Below, in pieces: positions 1 through 7,992 of a DNA stretch of 63,454 nt; the first letter of the stretch is position 1; each line of letters begins with the position of its first letter. The DNA is from Streptomyces sp. NP-1717 (GTDB lineage Bacteria > Actinomycetota > Actinomycetes > Streptomycetales > Streptomycetaceae): NCBI RefSeq assembly GCF_022695985.1, contig NZ_JAAPBF010000020.1, forward strand, positions 1-63,454, written 5' to 3'. Both the position numbers and the translations under genes were made by a program. Below the pieces are notes generated by a model, which ran no database searches, was not told where the DNA came from, and worked only from the letters and a program-made list of their open reading frames with translations.

Positions 1-291
1 CCTTGCTGTCTTGCGTTCCCGACTCTATCAGAACCTTTCGGCGTCCGATTCCCGGTCGGCGGGAACGCTTTCAGATATCCGCTTTCGCGTTTCCCTTTCG
101 GCGTGTTCACTACGTTAACCGATTCTCCGGGCGACTCATAATCGAGCCGATGAGTTCGAATTTCGGCATGCCGAAAGAGAACCCGTCAGGGGAGAATCGT
201 AGGTAGTGGGTGGCCGCTGCGGGCTGCTGAAGAGACAAGACCCGTTGAAAGCGGCTCGGACTACGTTAGGGGTACCGACCCGGCGCGTCAA
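1..291 (-). promoter_or_regulatory. rRNA operon promoter and leader region, reading left out of the window
   Basis: Read on the minus strand, this stretch resembles the multi-promoter leader of Streptomyces rrn operons. A near-consensus HrdB-type promoter is visible: -35 TTGACG at 291-286, a 17 bp spacer, and -10 TAACGT at 268-263. A second TAACGT box followed by AGT lies at 117-112, without a good -35. Nearer the left edge are runs rich in GAAAGG/GAAACG and the phrase CTGATAGAGTCGGGAACGC, which I recall from mature rrn leaders just before 16S rRNA. CGCCGAAAGG occurs twice exactly 60 bp apart (plus-strand 34-44 and 94-104), as expected for duplicated promoter units. A perfect 16 bp palindrome, TTTCGGCATGCCGAAA, is at 161-176. 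The region is clearly less G+C rich than its surroundings. The 16S gene itself is outside the window, so the assignment rests on the leader. Confidence 0.8.
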
Positions 292-929
292 GTTGCCCGG
301 CGGCGGGGAGTGTGTGCCCGGTACGGGCTCACCGTGGGGTCCCCGTCGATCCAGAACCGCCAGGGGTGCGGGGCGCCTTCGCCGCCCACGCCGGTGCGCG
401 GGCCGTTACGTACCTGATCAGCCGGGGGTGGTGTGCCCGTGAGTACGGACAGGGGCGCGTCGTCGCCGGCGCAGACGTCCGTGCCGTTCAGGCCGCGGTC
501 GACGTCCAGGCCGGTGGCCAACCGGGCCGGGCCTTTGGCCAGTTCCTTGTCGTGGCGGGCCGAGACACGTCGTTCCCGTACCTGCTCCCTCCCCTCCCGG
601 ACCTCACCGGCGCGCAGCAGCACACCGCTCGCCCGGCCCACGGGACCGCACACCAGGTTGAGGCAGTGCCACATCCCGTACGTGAAGTAGACGTACGCGT
701 GACCGGGCGGGCCGAACATCACGTCGTTGCGGGCCGTCCGGCCGCGATAGGCGTGGGAGCCCGGGTCGATGTCGCCCGCGTACGCCTCCACCTCCGTGAG
801 GCGGAGCTCGATGGTCCCCTCCGCCGTGCGGCGCAGGAGAGTTCGGCCGAGGAGGTCCGGGGCGACTTCCAGCACGGGGCGGTTGAAGAAGGCGCGGGGC
901 AGCGGCGTACGGTCGGGGCGCTCGATCAT
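288..929 (-). CDS. mpg: DNA-3-methyladenine glycosylase (AAG/MPG family)
   Basis: Base-excision repair enzyme of the alkyladenine glycosylase family, which removes 3-methyladenine and related alkylated purines from DNA. The 213-residue protein is full length for bacterial members. Family features in order are [14 protein letters not shown] (about residues 16-29), TEVEAY (45-50, containing the catalytic Glu), the [15 protein letters not shown] segment and the [11 protein letters not shown] stretch. The ATG start at 929 has no clear Shine-Dalgarno sequence, so the message may be leaderless or start differently. The stop codon (TGA at 290-288) lies inside the -35 element of the rRNA promoter, so the two units are packed edge to edge on the same strand. 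Confidence 0.93.
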   Translation of the reverse strand: MIERPDRTPLPRAFFNRPVLEVAPDLLGRTLLRRTAEGTIELRLTEVEAYAGDIDPGSHAYRGRTARNDVMFGPPGHAYVYFTYGMWHCLNLVCGPVGRASGVLLRAGEVREGREQVRERRVSARHDKELAKGPARLATGLDVDRGLNGTDVCAGDDAPLSVLTGTPPPADQVRNGPRTGVGGEGAPHPWRFWIDGDPTVSPYRAHTPRRRAT

Positions 930-1014
930 GGCGTCCGAGCGTAGCGGGGGAACCGCCCGCGGTCGTGGCGCGTATGTAGACGCGTACAGAGGTCAGGATC
1001 CAGGAGGAGTGACT

Positions 1015-1797
1015 ATGGGCTTCAAGAGGCTGCTCGCGAGCATGGGCGCCGGCGGGGCGTCCGTCGAAACCGAGCTGACCGAGCAGAACGTCGTGCCGGG
1101 CGGGGTCGTCCAGGGCGAGGTGCGTATCCAGGGCGGGGCGGTCGCCCAGCAGATCGAGGGACTCTCCGTCGGCCTCCAGGCGCGCGTCGAGGTCGAGGGC
1201 GGCGACCAGGAGGTCAAGCAGGACCTGGAGTTCGTCAAGCAGCGTCTGGGTGGTGCCTTCGAGGTGCAGGCCGGTGCGGTGCACGTGGTGCCGTTCGGGC
1301 TGGAGATCCCGTGGGAGACCCCGGTGACGAGCATCGCCGGACAGCAGCTGCACGGCATGAACATCGGTGTGACGACGGAGCTGGAGATCGCCCGGGCGCT
1401 GGACTCCGGCGACCTGGACCCGATCAACGTGCACCCGCTCCCCGCCCAGCAGGCCATCCTGGACGCCTTCATCAGCCTGGACTTCCGCTTCAAGAGCGCG
1501 GACATGGAGCGCGGGCACATCCGCGGTACGCGTCAGCGGCTGCCGTTCTACCAGGAGATCGAGTTCGTTCCGCCGCAGCGGTACCGCGGGCTCAACCAGG
1601 TGGAGCTGACGTTCGTCGCGGACGACCGCGAGATGGACGTCATCCTGGAGATGGACAAGAAGCCGGGCCTCTTCAGTGAGGGCAGCGACTCGTTCCGCGC
1701 GTTCAAGGTGGGTCTGCACGACTTCCAGGGAACCGACTGGCCCGCCTACCTCAACCAGTGGATCGCCGACGTCGGCGGACGTCGTAACTGGGCCTGA
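1015..1797 (+). CDS. spo0M: Spo0M-like sporulation control protein
   Basis: 260-residue soluble protein of the Spo0M/SpoOM family, an arrestin-like beta-sandwich fold. In Bacillus it modulates sporulation, and homologues are general in Streptomyces. It begins MGFKRLLASMGAGGASVETEL, matching the family N-terminus; the central block has the Gly/Val-rich GGVVQGEVRIQGG strand typical of the fold, and the C-terminus carries the conserved LYLNQW-like end as PAYLNQWIADVGG. The start at 1015 follows a strong site, GGAGGAG, six bases upstream. It is divergent from the glycosylase with an 85 bp gap, so the promoters of both lie in that interval. The function in this organism is inferred from family membership. 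Confidence 0.9.
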   Translation: MGFKRLLASMGAGGASVETELTEQNVVPGGVVQGEVRIQGGAVAQQIEGLSVGLQARVEVEGGDQEVKQDLEFVKQRLGGAFEVQAGAVHVVPFGLEIPWETPVTSIAGQQLHGMNIGVTTELEIARALDSGDLDPINVHPLPAQQAILDAFISLDFRFKSADMERGHIRGTRQRLPFYQEIEFVPPQRYRGLNQVELTFVADDREMDVILEMDKKPGLFSEGSDSFRAFKVGLHDFQGTDWPAYLNQWIADVGGRRNWA

Positions 1798-1886
1798 TGT
1801 CTGTCCCCATCTAGTCTCGGCTTCGGAAGGCCGTCGGGCCGCGGTTCGTGGCCCGGCGGCGTGAAGCCGAAACCGGAGGTTCAGTA

Positions 1887-2426
1887 GTGACCGAGGCGAA
1901 GAGGGCTCCGCTCCCTCACGACTTCCTGCCGCCCGTGCCGTCCTTCACCGTGGTGAGCGACGACATCGCGCCCGGCGCGGTCCTGAAGGACGCCCAGGTC
2001 TTCGCGGCGGGGAACACGTCGCCGCATCTGCGGTGGGAGGGGTTCCCCGCGGAGACGAAGAGTTTCGCGGTGACGTGTTTCGACCCCGACGCGCCGACCG
2101 GGAGCGGTTTCTGGCACTGGTCGCTGTTCGACATCCCGGTGTCGGTCACCGAGTTGCCGACGGGCGCGGGCTCCGGCTCGTTCGAGGGGCTGCCCAAGGG
2201 CGCCGTTCACGCCCGTAACGACTACGGGTCGAAGGACTTCGGGGGCGCCGCTCCCCCGGAGGGCGATCCCGCGCACCGCTACGTGTTCACGGTGTACGCG
2301 GTGGACAGCGACGCGCTGGGACCGGATTCGGATGCCTCGCCGGCCGTGGTCGGGTTCAATCTGCGGTTCCACACGCTGGCGCGTGCGCAGCTGATCGGTG
2401 AGTTCACCGCTCCGGCGGCCGGCTGA
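1887..2426 (+). CDS. YbhB/YbcL-type phosphatidylethanolamine-binding protein
   Basis: 179-residue member of the PEBP / Raf-kinase-inhibitor-like family. Signature pieces are [31 protein letters not shown] (about residues 49-79), with the DPDAPTG ligand-pocket motif, then the GYxGxxPPxGDPxHRY-type loop seen here as [22 protein letters not shown] chose GTG 1887, which follows GGAGGT at 1875-1880, over an in-frame ATG at 1848 that lacks a ribosome site and would add 13 unconserved residues. The gene stands alone between spo0M and a strong terminator. Bacterial members have no settled biochemical role, so no substrate is assigned. Confidence 0.92.
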   Translation: MTEAKRAPLPHDFLPPVPSFTVVSDDIAPGAVLKDAQVFAAGNTSPHLRWEGFPAETKSFAVTCFDPDAPTGSGFWHWSLFDIPVSVTELPTGAGSGSFEGLPKGAVHARNDYGSKDFGGAAPPEGDPAHRYVFTVYAVDSDALGPDSDASPAVVGFNLRFHTLARAQLIGEFTAPAAG

Positions 2427-2441
2427 GCGTTCAGCTGTTGT

Positions 2442-2487
2442 TTGCCCTGCCCTGGTCTTGGAGAGATCAGAGCAGGGCATTTTTTTG
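2442..2487 (+). terminator. Rho-independent terminator after the PEBP gene
   Basis: Inverted repeat TGCCCTGC / GCAGGGCA, extended with mismatches by CTGGTC / GATCAG around a short loop, followed at once by a run of seven T. It is one of the few classical T-tailed terminators in this window and sits 16 bp after the stop codon. Confidence 0.88.
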
Positions 2488-2614
2488 TTGCGGGGGTATT
2501 GGGGTCGTCCCCGGAACTCGGATCGGCGGATATTGCGTTGTCCATCCTGGCGCGCCCGGCCAGAGTTGATCCCAGCCCGCCGTCCGGCGGGGCGGCACAC
2601 GGGAGGTGGGCGGG

Positions 2615-3127
2615 ATGCGGGACACGCTGGTACTGAATGCGAGCTTCGAGCCGCTGTCGACGGTGACACTCAACCGTGCGGTGGTGCTGGTCCTTCAGGA
2701 CAAGGCCGTCGTCGAGCAGTCCCACCCCGGTCTGCGGGTGCGCGCGGCAGCGGTGGATCTCCCGGTGCCCCGGGTGATCAGGCTCTGCCGGTACGTACGG
2801 GTGCCGTTCCGAAGACAGGCTCCGTGGTCGAGGCGTGGGGTGCTGATACGCGACCAGCACCGGTGCGCGTACTGCGGCCGGCGCGGGACGACCGTGGACC
2901 ATGTGGTGCCGCGGTCGCGTGGTGGTGCGGACAGCTGGCTCAATACCGTCGCTTCGTGTGCCGAGGACAATCACCGCAAGGCCGACCGGACGCCGGAACA
3001 GGCGGGAATGCCGCTGCTGTACGAGCCGTTCGTGCCGTCTCCGGCCGACGCGATGCTGTTGGCGCTGCGGGCCGGTGAGCGCTCGACGCTGCCGCAGTGG
3101 CTGGCGGGGGTCGGTACGGCCGCGTAG
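2615..3127 (+). CDS. HNH endonuclease family protein
   Basis: 170-residue HNH-family protein common in actinobacteria. The N-terminal part (LVLNASFEPLSTVTLNRAVVLVL) matches the short domain that precedes the nuclease in this family. The HNH core runs from about residue 85: RDQHRCAYCG, then TTVDHVVPRSRGG with the catalytic His, then SWLNTVASCAEDNHRKADRTPEQ. Zinc-ligand Cys pairs are visible at CAYC and in the later SC...N segment. ATG 2615 follows GGGAGGTG; a GTG at 2606 would overlap that ribosome site. DNA cleavage is expected from the fold, but the physiological role is unknown. Confidence 0.88.
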   Translation: MRDTLVLNASFEPLSTVTLNRAVVLVLQDKAVVEQSHPGLRVRAAAVDLPVPRVIRLCRYVRVPFRRQAPWSRRGVLIRDQHRCAYCGRRGTTVDHVVPRSRGGADSWLNTVASCAEDNHRKADRTPEQAGMPLLYEPFVPSPADAMLLALRAGERSTLPQWLAGVGTAA

Positions 3128-3176
3128 CCGTCGGAGGGGACGTCGGGGCGGACATCGGTCTTCATCGGATTTCCTG

Positions 3177-3208
3177 GTCGGGCGGGCCGTGTGTGCGGCC
3201 CGCCCGAC
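3177..3208. terminator. Bidirectional hairpin between convergent genes
   Basis: Perfect 12 bp stem (GTCGGGCGGGCC / GGCCCGCCCGAC) with an 8-base loop, lying between the stops of the HNH gene and the convergent TauE/SafE gene. There is no U tract, as is usual for Streptomyces terminators. Confidence 0.75.
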
Positions 3209-3221
3209 GGCCGTGGACGCG

Positions 3222-3989
3222 TCAGCGCGTGACGAGCTGGACGACGGCCACCGTGCCGACGACCACGATCAGCCCGCGCAGCACCGCGGGCGACAGCCGT
3301 CTGCCGACCTTCGCGCCGATCTGGCCGCCGATCGCGGAGCCCACGGCGATGAGCACGACCGCCGTCCAGTCGAAGTGCGCCACGAAGAGGAAGAACACCG
3401 CCGCGATGGTGTTGACGACGGCGGCGAGGACGTTCTTGACGGCGTTGAGCCGCTGCATCTCGTCGTCGATCAGCATGCCCATCAGGGACATGTAGATGAT
3501 TCCCTGGGCGGCCGTGAAGTAGCCCCCGTAGATGCTGGCGGTCAGTACGCCGCCGACGAGCAGCGGGCCGCCGTCGGTCTTGGTCATGACGTTCTTGCGC
3601 TCGCGGCGGCGCTGGACGGTCTTGGAGAGCCGGGGCTGGAGGATCACCAGCACGAGGGCGAGGCTGACGAGGACCGGCACGATCGTCTCGAAGGCGGTCG
3701 AGGGCAGGGAGACGAGCAGGATCGCCCCGCAGAGGCCGCCGCAGACGGCGGCGGCTCCCAGGCGCAGGACGCGGCGGCGCTGTCCGGTGAGTTCCGCGCG
3801 GTAGCCGATGGCTCCGCTGACGGCGCCCGGTATCAGGCCGAGTGCGTTGGAGACGGTGGCGGTGACGGGGGGCATGCCGGTCGCGAGCAGTACGGGGAAC
3901 GTGATCAGGGTGCCCGACCCGACCATGGCGTTGATGGTTCCGGCGCAGGTGCCCGCGACGAAGACGGCGAGCATCTCCCAGATGGTCAC
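3222..3989 (-). CDS. TauE/SafE (TSUP) family membrane permease
   Basis: 255-residue polytopic membrane protein of the TSUP family, whose members export sulfite or organosulfur anions or other small anions. About eight hydrophobic segments are visible. The duplicated family motif appears as GTCAGTINAMVGSGTLITFPVLL near the N-terminus and as GGYFTAAQGIIYMSLMG in the second half. GTG 3989 is preceded by GAGGGGCG; an upstream ATG at 4031 would add 14 hydrophilic residues. The central cytoplasmic loop is basic (RLSKTVQRRRERKN). No neighbouring sulfur gene points to a substrate. Confidence 0.87.
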   Translation of the reverse strand: MTIWEMLAVFVAGTCAGTINAMVGSGTLITFPVLLATGMPPVTATVSNALGLIPGAVSGAIGYRAELTGQRRRVLRLGAAAVCGGLCGAILLVSLPSTAFETIVPVLVSLALVLVILQPRLSKTVQRRRERKNVMTKTDGGPLLVGGVLTASIYGGYFTAAQGIIYMSLMGMLIDDEMQRLNAVKNVLAAVVNTIAAVFFLFVAHFDWTAVVLIAVGSAIGGQIGAKVGRRLSPAVLRGLIVVVGTVAVVQLVTR

Positions 3990-4172
3990 GCGGTACGCCC
4001 CTCGGTGATCGGTGGTTTCTGCACCGATCATGCCCGACTCCGGACGGTGTCCCGTACCGCGGGCAGGGTCCCGTACGACGAGGTGGTGCGTCGCGTACGG
4101 GACCGTGGCCCACGGGCCGGTCCGCGCGCGTCGGTCCGCTCGGATCGGCCCGCGTGAACCGGCGCGCGCCGG

Positions 4173-5102
4173 TCAGTCGAGCGGCGGCTGCTGGCGCCGC
4201 TCCTTGCCGGTGTTGAAGCCCGGTACGCCGGCGCCGAGGTTGTCGAACGCGCCGCTGAGTCCCTTGAGCGCGTCGCCGATCTCGCTGGGCACGATCCAGA
4301 GCTTGTTGGCGTCGCCCTCGGCGATCTTGGGGAGCATCTGGAGGTACTGGTAGGCGAGGAGCTTCTGGTCGGGGTCTCCGGCGTGGATGGACTCGAAGAC
4401 CGTACGGATGGCCTGGGCCTCGCCCTCGGCGCGCAGGGCGGCCGCCTTGGCCTCACCTTCGGCCCGCAGGATCGCCGACTGCTTCTCGCCCTCGGCGGTC
4501 AGGATCGCCGACTGCCGGATGCCCTCGGCGGTGAGGATCGCGGCGCGCTTGTCGCGGTCCGCGCGCATCTGCTTCTCCATCGAGTCCTGGATGGAGGTCG
4601 GCGGCTCGATGGCCTTGAGCTCGACGCGGTTGACGCGGATGCCCCACTTGCCGGTGGCTTCGTCGAGGACTCCGCGCAGGGCCGCGTTGATCTCCTCGCG
4701 GGAGGTGAGGGTCCGCTCCAGGTCCATGCCGCCGATGATGTTGCGCAGCGTGGTGACGGTGAGCTGTTCGATCGCCTGGATGTAGCTGGCCACCTCGTAC
4801 GTCGCGGCGCGGGCGTCGGTGACCTGGTAATAGATGACGGTGTCGATGTTGACGACCAGGTTGTCCTGGGTGATCACCGGCTGGGGCGGGAAGGGGACGA
4901 CCTGTTCACGGAGGTCGATGCGGTTGCGGATCGAGTCGATGAACGGGACCACGATGTTCAGGCCCGCGTTGAGCGTGCGGGTGTAGCGCCCGAAGCGCTC
5001 CACGATGGCGGCGCTCGCCTGCGGGATGACCTGGATCGTCTTGATCAGGGCGATGAATACAAGCACCACCAGGATGACCAAGACGATGATGATTGATGGC
5101 AT
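4173..5102 (-). CDS. SPFH/band-7 domain membrane protein (stomatin-like)
   Basis: 309-residue stomatin/prohibitin-type scaffold. It has one N-terminal hydrophobic helix (IIIVLVILVVLVFIALI), then the SPFH domain beginning near IQVIPQASAAIVERFGRY and including NIVVPFIDSIRNRIDLREQVVPFPPQPVITQDN, then a coiled-coil region with the repeated phrase AEGEKQSAILRAEGEAKAAALRAEGEA (about residues 195-230). Such proteins form oligomeric membrane microdomain scaffolds and are usually encoded beside NfeD proteins. That holds here: the NfeD gene lies 133 bp upstream on the same strand. ATG 5102 has AGGAACG in the right place. Confidence 0.92.
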   Translation of the reverse strand: MPSIIIVLVILVVLVFIALIKTIQVIPQASAAIVERFGRYTRTLNAGLNIVVPFIDSIRNRIDLREQVVPFPPQPVITQDNLVVNIDTVIYYQVTDARAATYEVASYIQAIEQLTVTTLRNIIGGMDLERTLTSREEINAALRGVLDEATGKWGIRVNRVELKAIEPPTSIQDSMEKQMRADRDKRAAILTAEGIRQSAILTAEGEKQSAILRAEGEAKAAALRAEGEAQAIRTVFESIHAGDPDQKLLAYQYLQMLPKIAEGDANKLWIVPSEIGDALKGLSGAFDNLGAGVPGFNTGKERRQQPPLD

Positions 5103-5235
5103 CGCGTTCCTACTGCCCTTCGCTGCCGGACTGCCGGACTGTCAGATGATCTAGTTTCGCAGAACACGCCTGCGTGTGCGGCCGGTTCGGCCTGGTTGGC
5201 TCAGTTCGGACGGCGTACGCGGATGTGGCGGGCGC

Positions 5236-5673
5236 TCACATCACCACTGCGGTCGCGCCGTCGATGTCGGCGACATCGACCTTCTCCCCCGGTTCAAAGA
5301 CCTGTTCGGAGTCGAGGGAGCGTGCGGACCAGATCTCACCGGCGAGTTTGATCCTGCCGCCGGCGCTGTCGACCCGTTCCAGGACCACGGCCTGACGTCC
5401 CTTCAGGGCGTCGATTCCCGTGGCGAGGCGGGGAGTTCGGGGGCCTTGTCTGGCCGCGAGTGGCCGTACGACGGCGATGAGGGCGACCGAGACCGCCACG
5501 AAGACGAGGACCTGCGCCACGATTCCGCCACCGAGGGCCGCGACGACGGCACCGGACACCGCGCCCGCGGAGAACATCCCGAACTCGGGCATCGCCGTCA
5601 GGACGAGCGGAATTCCCAGTCCCACGGCCGCGATCAGCCACCACACCCATGCTTCGATTTCCACAACCCTCAT
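5236..5673 (-). CDS. NfeD family membrane protein
   Basis: 145-residue NfeD-type partner of SPFH proteins. It has an N-terminal membrane part with three or four hydrophobic segments (about residues 9-80) and a C-terminal soluble OB-fold beta-barrel of about 60 residues (GRQAVVLERVDSAGGRIKLAGEIWSAR...VDVADIDGATAVVM). This is the short form, without the ClpP-like protease domain of long NfeD proteins. It is probably cotranscribed with the downstream band-7 gene. Together they are inferred to organise membrane microdomains or membrane protein quality control; no specific client can be read from the sequence. Confidence 0.9.
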   Translation of the reverse strand: MRVVEIEAWVWWLIAAVGLGIPLVLTAMPEFGMFSAGAVSGAVVAALGGGIVAQVLVFVAVSVALIAVVRPLAARQGPRTPRLATGIDALKGRQAVVLERVDSAGGRIKLAGEIWSARSLDSEQVFEPGEKVDVADIDGATAVVM

Positions 5674-5762
5674 GGTAGGGCGGCGAGTCCGGTCCGGACA
5701 GGGGTGCGATCAGGTCATATGGGGCGCGCGTGCGCCAGGGGGGCCGCCGGGGGTCCGGGAGG

Positions 5763-6554
5763 TCAGCGAAGGGGCAGACCGCGGGCGGACCAGCGGTCGT
5801 TGGCCTGCTCGACGATGAGCGGGAGGCCGAAGCAGAGGGAGAGGTTACGGGACGTCAGCTCGGTCTCCATGGGTCCCGCGGCGAGGACCTTGCCCTGGCG
5901 GATCATCAGGACGTGCGTGAATCCGGGGGCGATCTCCTCGACATGGTGGGTGACCATGATCATGGAGGGGGCGTACGGGTCCCTGGCGAGCCGCCCGAGC
6001 CGGCGTACGAGATCTTCCCGGCCGCCGAGGTCGAGACCGGCGGCGGGCTCGTCCAGGAGCAGCAGTTCGGGGTCGGTCATCATCGCGCGGGCGATCAGGG
6101 TGCGCTTGCGCTCGCCCTCGGAGAGCGTGCCGAACCTGCGGTCCAGGTACTCGGTCATGCCGAGCCGGTCGAGGAAGGCACGGGCTCGCCGCTCGTCGAC
6201 CTCGTCGTAGTTCTCGTGCCAGGTGGCGGTCATGCCGTACGCGGCGGTGAGGACGGTCTCCAGCACGGTCTGGCGCTTGGGCAGCTTCTCGGCCATGGCG
6301 ACTCCGGCCATGCCGATGCGGGGGCGGAGCTCGAAGACGTCGACCTTGCCGAGCTTGTCGCCGAGGATCTTGACCTTGCCCTTGGAGGGGAAGAGGTAGC
6401 TGGACGCGAGGTTGAGGAGGGTGGTCTTTCCGGCGCCGTTGGGGCCGAGGATGACCCAGCGTTCGCCTTCCTTGACGGACCAGGAGACGTCGTCCACCAG
6501 AGCGCGGCCGTCGCGGACCACGGATACGTCCACCAGCTCCAGTACATCGCTCAT
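5763..6554 (-). CDS. ABC transporter ATP-binding protein
   Basis: 263-residue single ABC ATPase domain. Walker A is GPNGAGKTT (about residues 37-45), the signature is LSEGERKR (degenerate second Gly), Walker B is LLLLDEPAAGLD, and the H-loop is in MVTHHVEEI. ATG 6554 follows GGGGAGAC; an ATG 39 bases upstream would extend into a poorly coding leader. There is no permease gene beside it, so the partner is unknown. The arrangement recalls YlmA/ModF-like stand-alone ATPases, and a non-transport role is also possible. Confidence 0.88.
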   Translation of the reverse strand: MSDVLELVDVSVVRDGRALVDDVSWSVKEGERWVILGPNGAGKTTLLNLASSYLFPSKGKVKILGDKLGKVDVFELRPRIGMAGVAMAEKLPKRQTVLETVLTAAYGMTATWHENYDEVDERRARAFLDRLGMTEYLDRRFGTLSEGERKRTLIARAMMTDPELLLLDEPAAGLDLGGREDLVRRLGRLARDPYAPSMIMVTHHVEEIAPGFTHVLMIRQGKVLAAGPMETELTSRNLSLCFGLPLIVEQANDRWSARGLPLR

Positions 6555-6678
6555 GAGCGCGTTGTCTCCCCATGCTGTCTTGAGATCTGGCATGCGCCTG
6601 TGGGCGCAGCTCCACAGGGAAAACCTACGCCACCGGTCCGGCGGTCAACTCCTTAGGTCCGTTCCCTAGGCTGGGGCC

Positions 6679-7467
6679 ATGCTTCTGGAACCACGCTCAG
6701 GACTGTTGGCGGCCTGGGGAAATGCCCTCCTTGCCGGTTTCGTATCGCCGGACGACGCCGTGCTCGCGATCGTCGGGACGGACGCGGTGCACCGGGTGGC
6801 CGGGCTGCCGGGTGAGACGGGGCCGGTCGGGCTGACGCTGGCGCTCGGCCGGCTGCGGGCGCTCGGGGTGACCGGGTACCGGGTGGCGCTTCCGGCGCCG
6901 GGGCATCCGCTGGGGCTCAGCGGGCCGCCGGAGTTCAACGCCCGCGCGCTGGAGGCGGAGGAGGCGGTGGTCGCCTCGGGGGCGGCGTACGGGCTGGTGC
7001 CCGAGGTGTCGGCGGTGGGGCCCGAGGGCGACCTGCATGTGGAGGTGGTCTGGCACTGTCTGCCGGTGCGGGAGGCGCCGCCGGCGGACGTACCGTCGCT
7101 GGGTGAGGCGGAGCGGGAGCTGGCCGAGGCGCTGCGGGACGCGACGGAGGTGCTGTCGCGGCTGGACGTCGCGGGGTCGGGGCCGGTGGCCGAGGCGGCG
7201 CTGGACGCGTACCGGGCGCGGGCGGAGCGTGGCCGTGAGGTGCTCGCTCCGGGCTATCCGCCGCGTGCGGTACGGGTGCTGGAGCTGGCGCAGCGGGTGG
7301 GTCTGCTGGTCGCGCTGGCGCGGGAGAACGGGCACGGCGGGGCGGTGAGCGCGTCGGAGATGGCGGCGCGGGGTGAGGCGCTGCGGCCGGTGGAGCGGGT
7401 GTCGAGGCGGGCTCAGGTGGCGGCGTACAACGCGTATGTGGAGGAGTTGGACCGCGGGCCGCGCTGA
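6679..7467 (+). CDS. Conserved actinobacterial protein of unknown function
   Basis: 262-residue soluble protein with very high Ala, Gly, Leu and Val content and full Streptomyces codon bias; I do not recognise a named domain. The first half (LLEPRSGLLAAWGNALLAGFVSPDDAVLAIVGTDAVHRV) reads as an alpha/beta fold, and the second half (about residues 150-255) is largely helical with many Arg/Glu heptads. It is divergent from the ABC ATPase gene and ends at a strong 17 bp hairpin. No signal peptide or membrane segment is evident. Confidence 0.82.
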   Translation: MLLEPRSGLLAAWGNALLAGFVSPDDAVLAIVGTDAVHRVAGLPGETGPVGLTLALGRLRALGVTGYRVALPAPGHPLGLSGPPEFNARALEAEEAVVASGAAYGLVPEVSAVGPEGDLHVEVVWHCLPVREAPPADVPSLGEAERELAEALRDATEVLSRLDVAGSGPVAEAALDAYRARAERGREVLAPGYPPRAVRVLELAQRVGLLVALARENGHGGAVSASEMAARGEALRPVERVSRRAQVAAYNAYVEELDRGPR

Positions 7468-7496
7468 AGAGGTGCCGGGGGTTGTGACATTCGGCA

Positions 7497-7536
7497 CGGC
7501 CCCGGTGTCCGTCGCCGAGGACGGACACCGGGGCCG
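7497..7536. terminator. Perfect 17 bp hairpin, shared bidirectional terminator
   Basis: CGGCCCCGGTGTCCGTC pairs perfectly with its complement across a 6-base loop. It lies between the stop of the rightward conserved gene and the stop of the leftward chaplin gene, so it can end both transcripts. Confidence 0.85.
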
Positions 7537-7570
7537 CGAAGCGCCTGGACGGCGTGGGGCGGGCGGTGGA

Positions 7571-7816
7571 TCAGCCGTTGAGGCCGCCGTTGCCGAACGC
7601 CGGGTTGAGGACGCCGATCACGTTGACCGTGTTGCCGACCGCGTTCACGGGGATGTGGATCGGGGCCTGGACCAGGTTGCCCGAGCCGACGCCCGGCGAG
7701 TGCACGGCCTTGCCGTCGGCGTGGGCGCCGTCGGTGGCGAAGGCGGCACCGGAGCCGGCGGCGACGAGGCCACCGGCGATCATGGTGAGGGCGGCTGCCT
7801 TCTTGAGGTTGTTCAT
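7571..7816 (-). CDS. chpE: Short chaplin, ChpE type
   Basis: 81-residue secreted chaplin, one of the amyloid-forming surface proteins that lower surface tension and coat aerial hyphae. The signal peptide is clear: MNNLKK, a hydrophobic AALTMIAGGLVAAGSGAAFA core, and cleavage after AFA (about residue 27). The mature chain has the chaplin domain GKAVHSPGVGSGNLVQAPIHIPVNAVGN with the closing NVIGVLNPAFGN. It lacks the two cysteines that most chaplins carry, which is the known distinguishing feature of ChpE. The start at 7816 follows GGAGGAT. It lies immediately downstream of a NarL-type two-component pair on the same strand, across a 176 bp gap that holds its promoter. Confidence 0.95.
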   Translation of the reverse strand: MNNLKKAAALTMIAGGLVAAGSGAAFATDGAHADGKAVHSPGVGSGNLVQAPIHIPVNAVGNTVNVIGVLNPAFGNGGLNG

Positions 7817-7992
7817 TTTCAGGATCCTCCATCGCAAGGGCCGCGGCGGTACTCCGCGGCTCGCCATGGAGAACGCCCGGACGCCGCCGGGGATACGCCG
7901 TGTGAGTGACATACACCCGACGGTATGAATCTCAGATCGGAAGACGACATTCCGAATCGGCGGTGGAGAGGTTCCGGGGGCCTGGTCCGCGC

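Noticed and set aside
3..442. Two short plus-strand frames at the left edge
   Set aside because: The region is explained by the rRNA promoter and leader on the other strand, and codon bias is absent.
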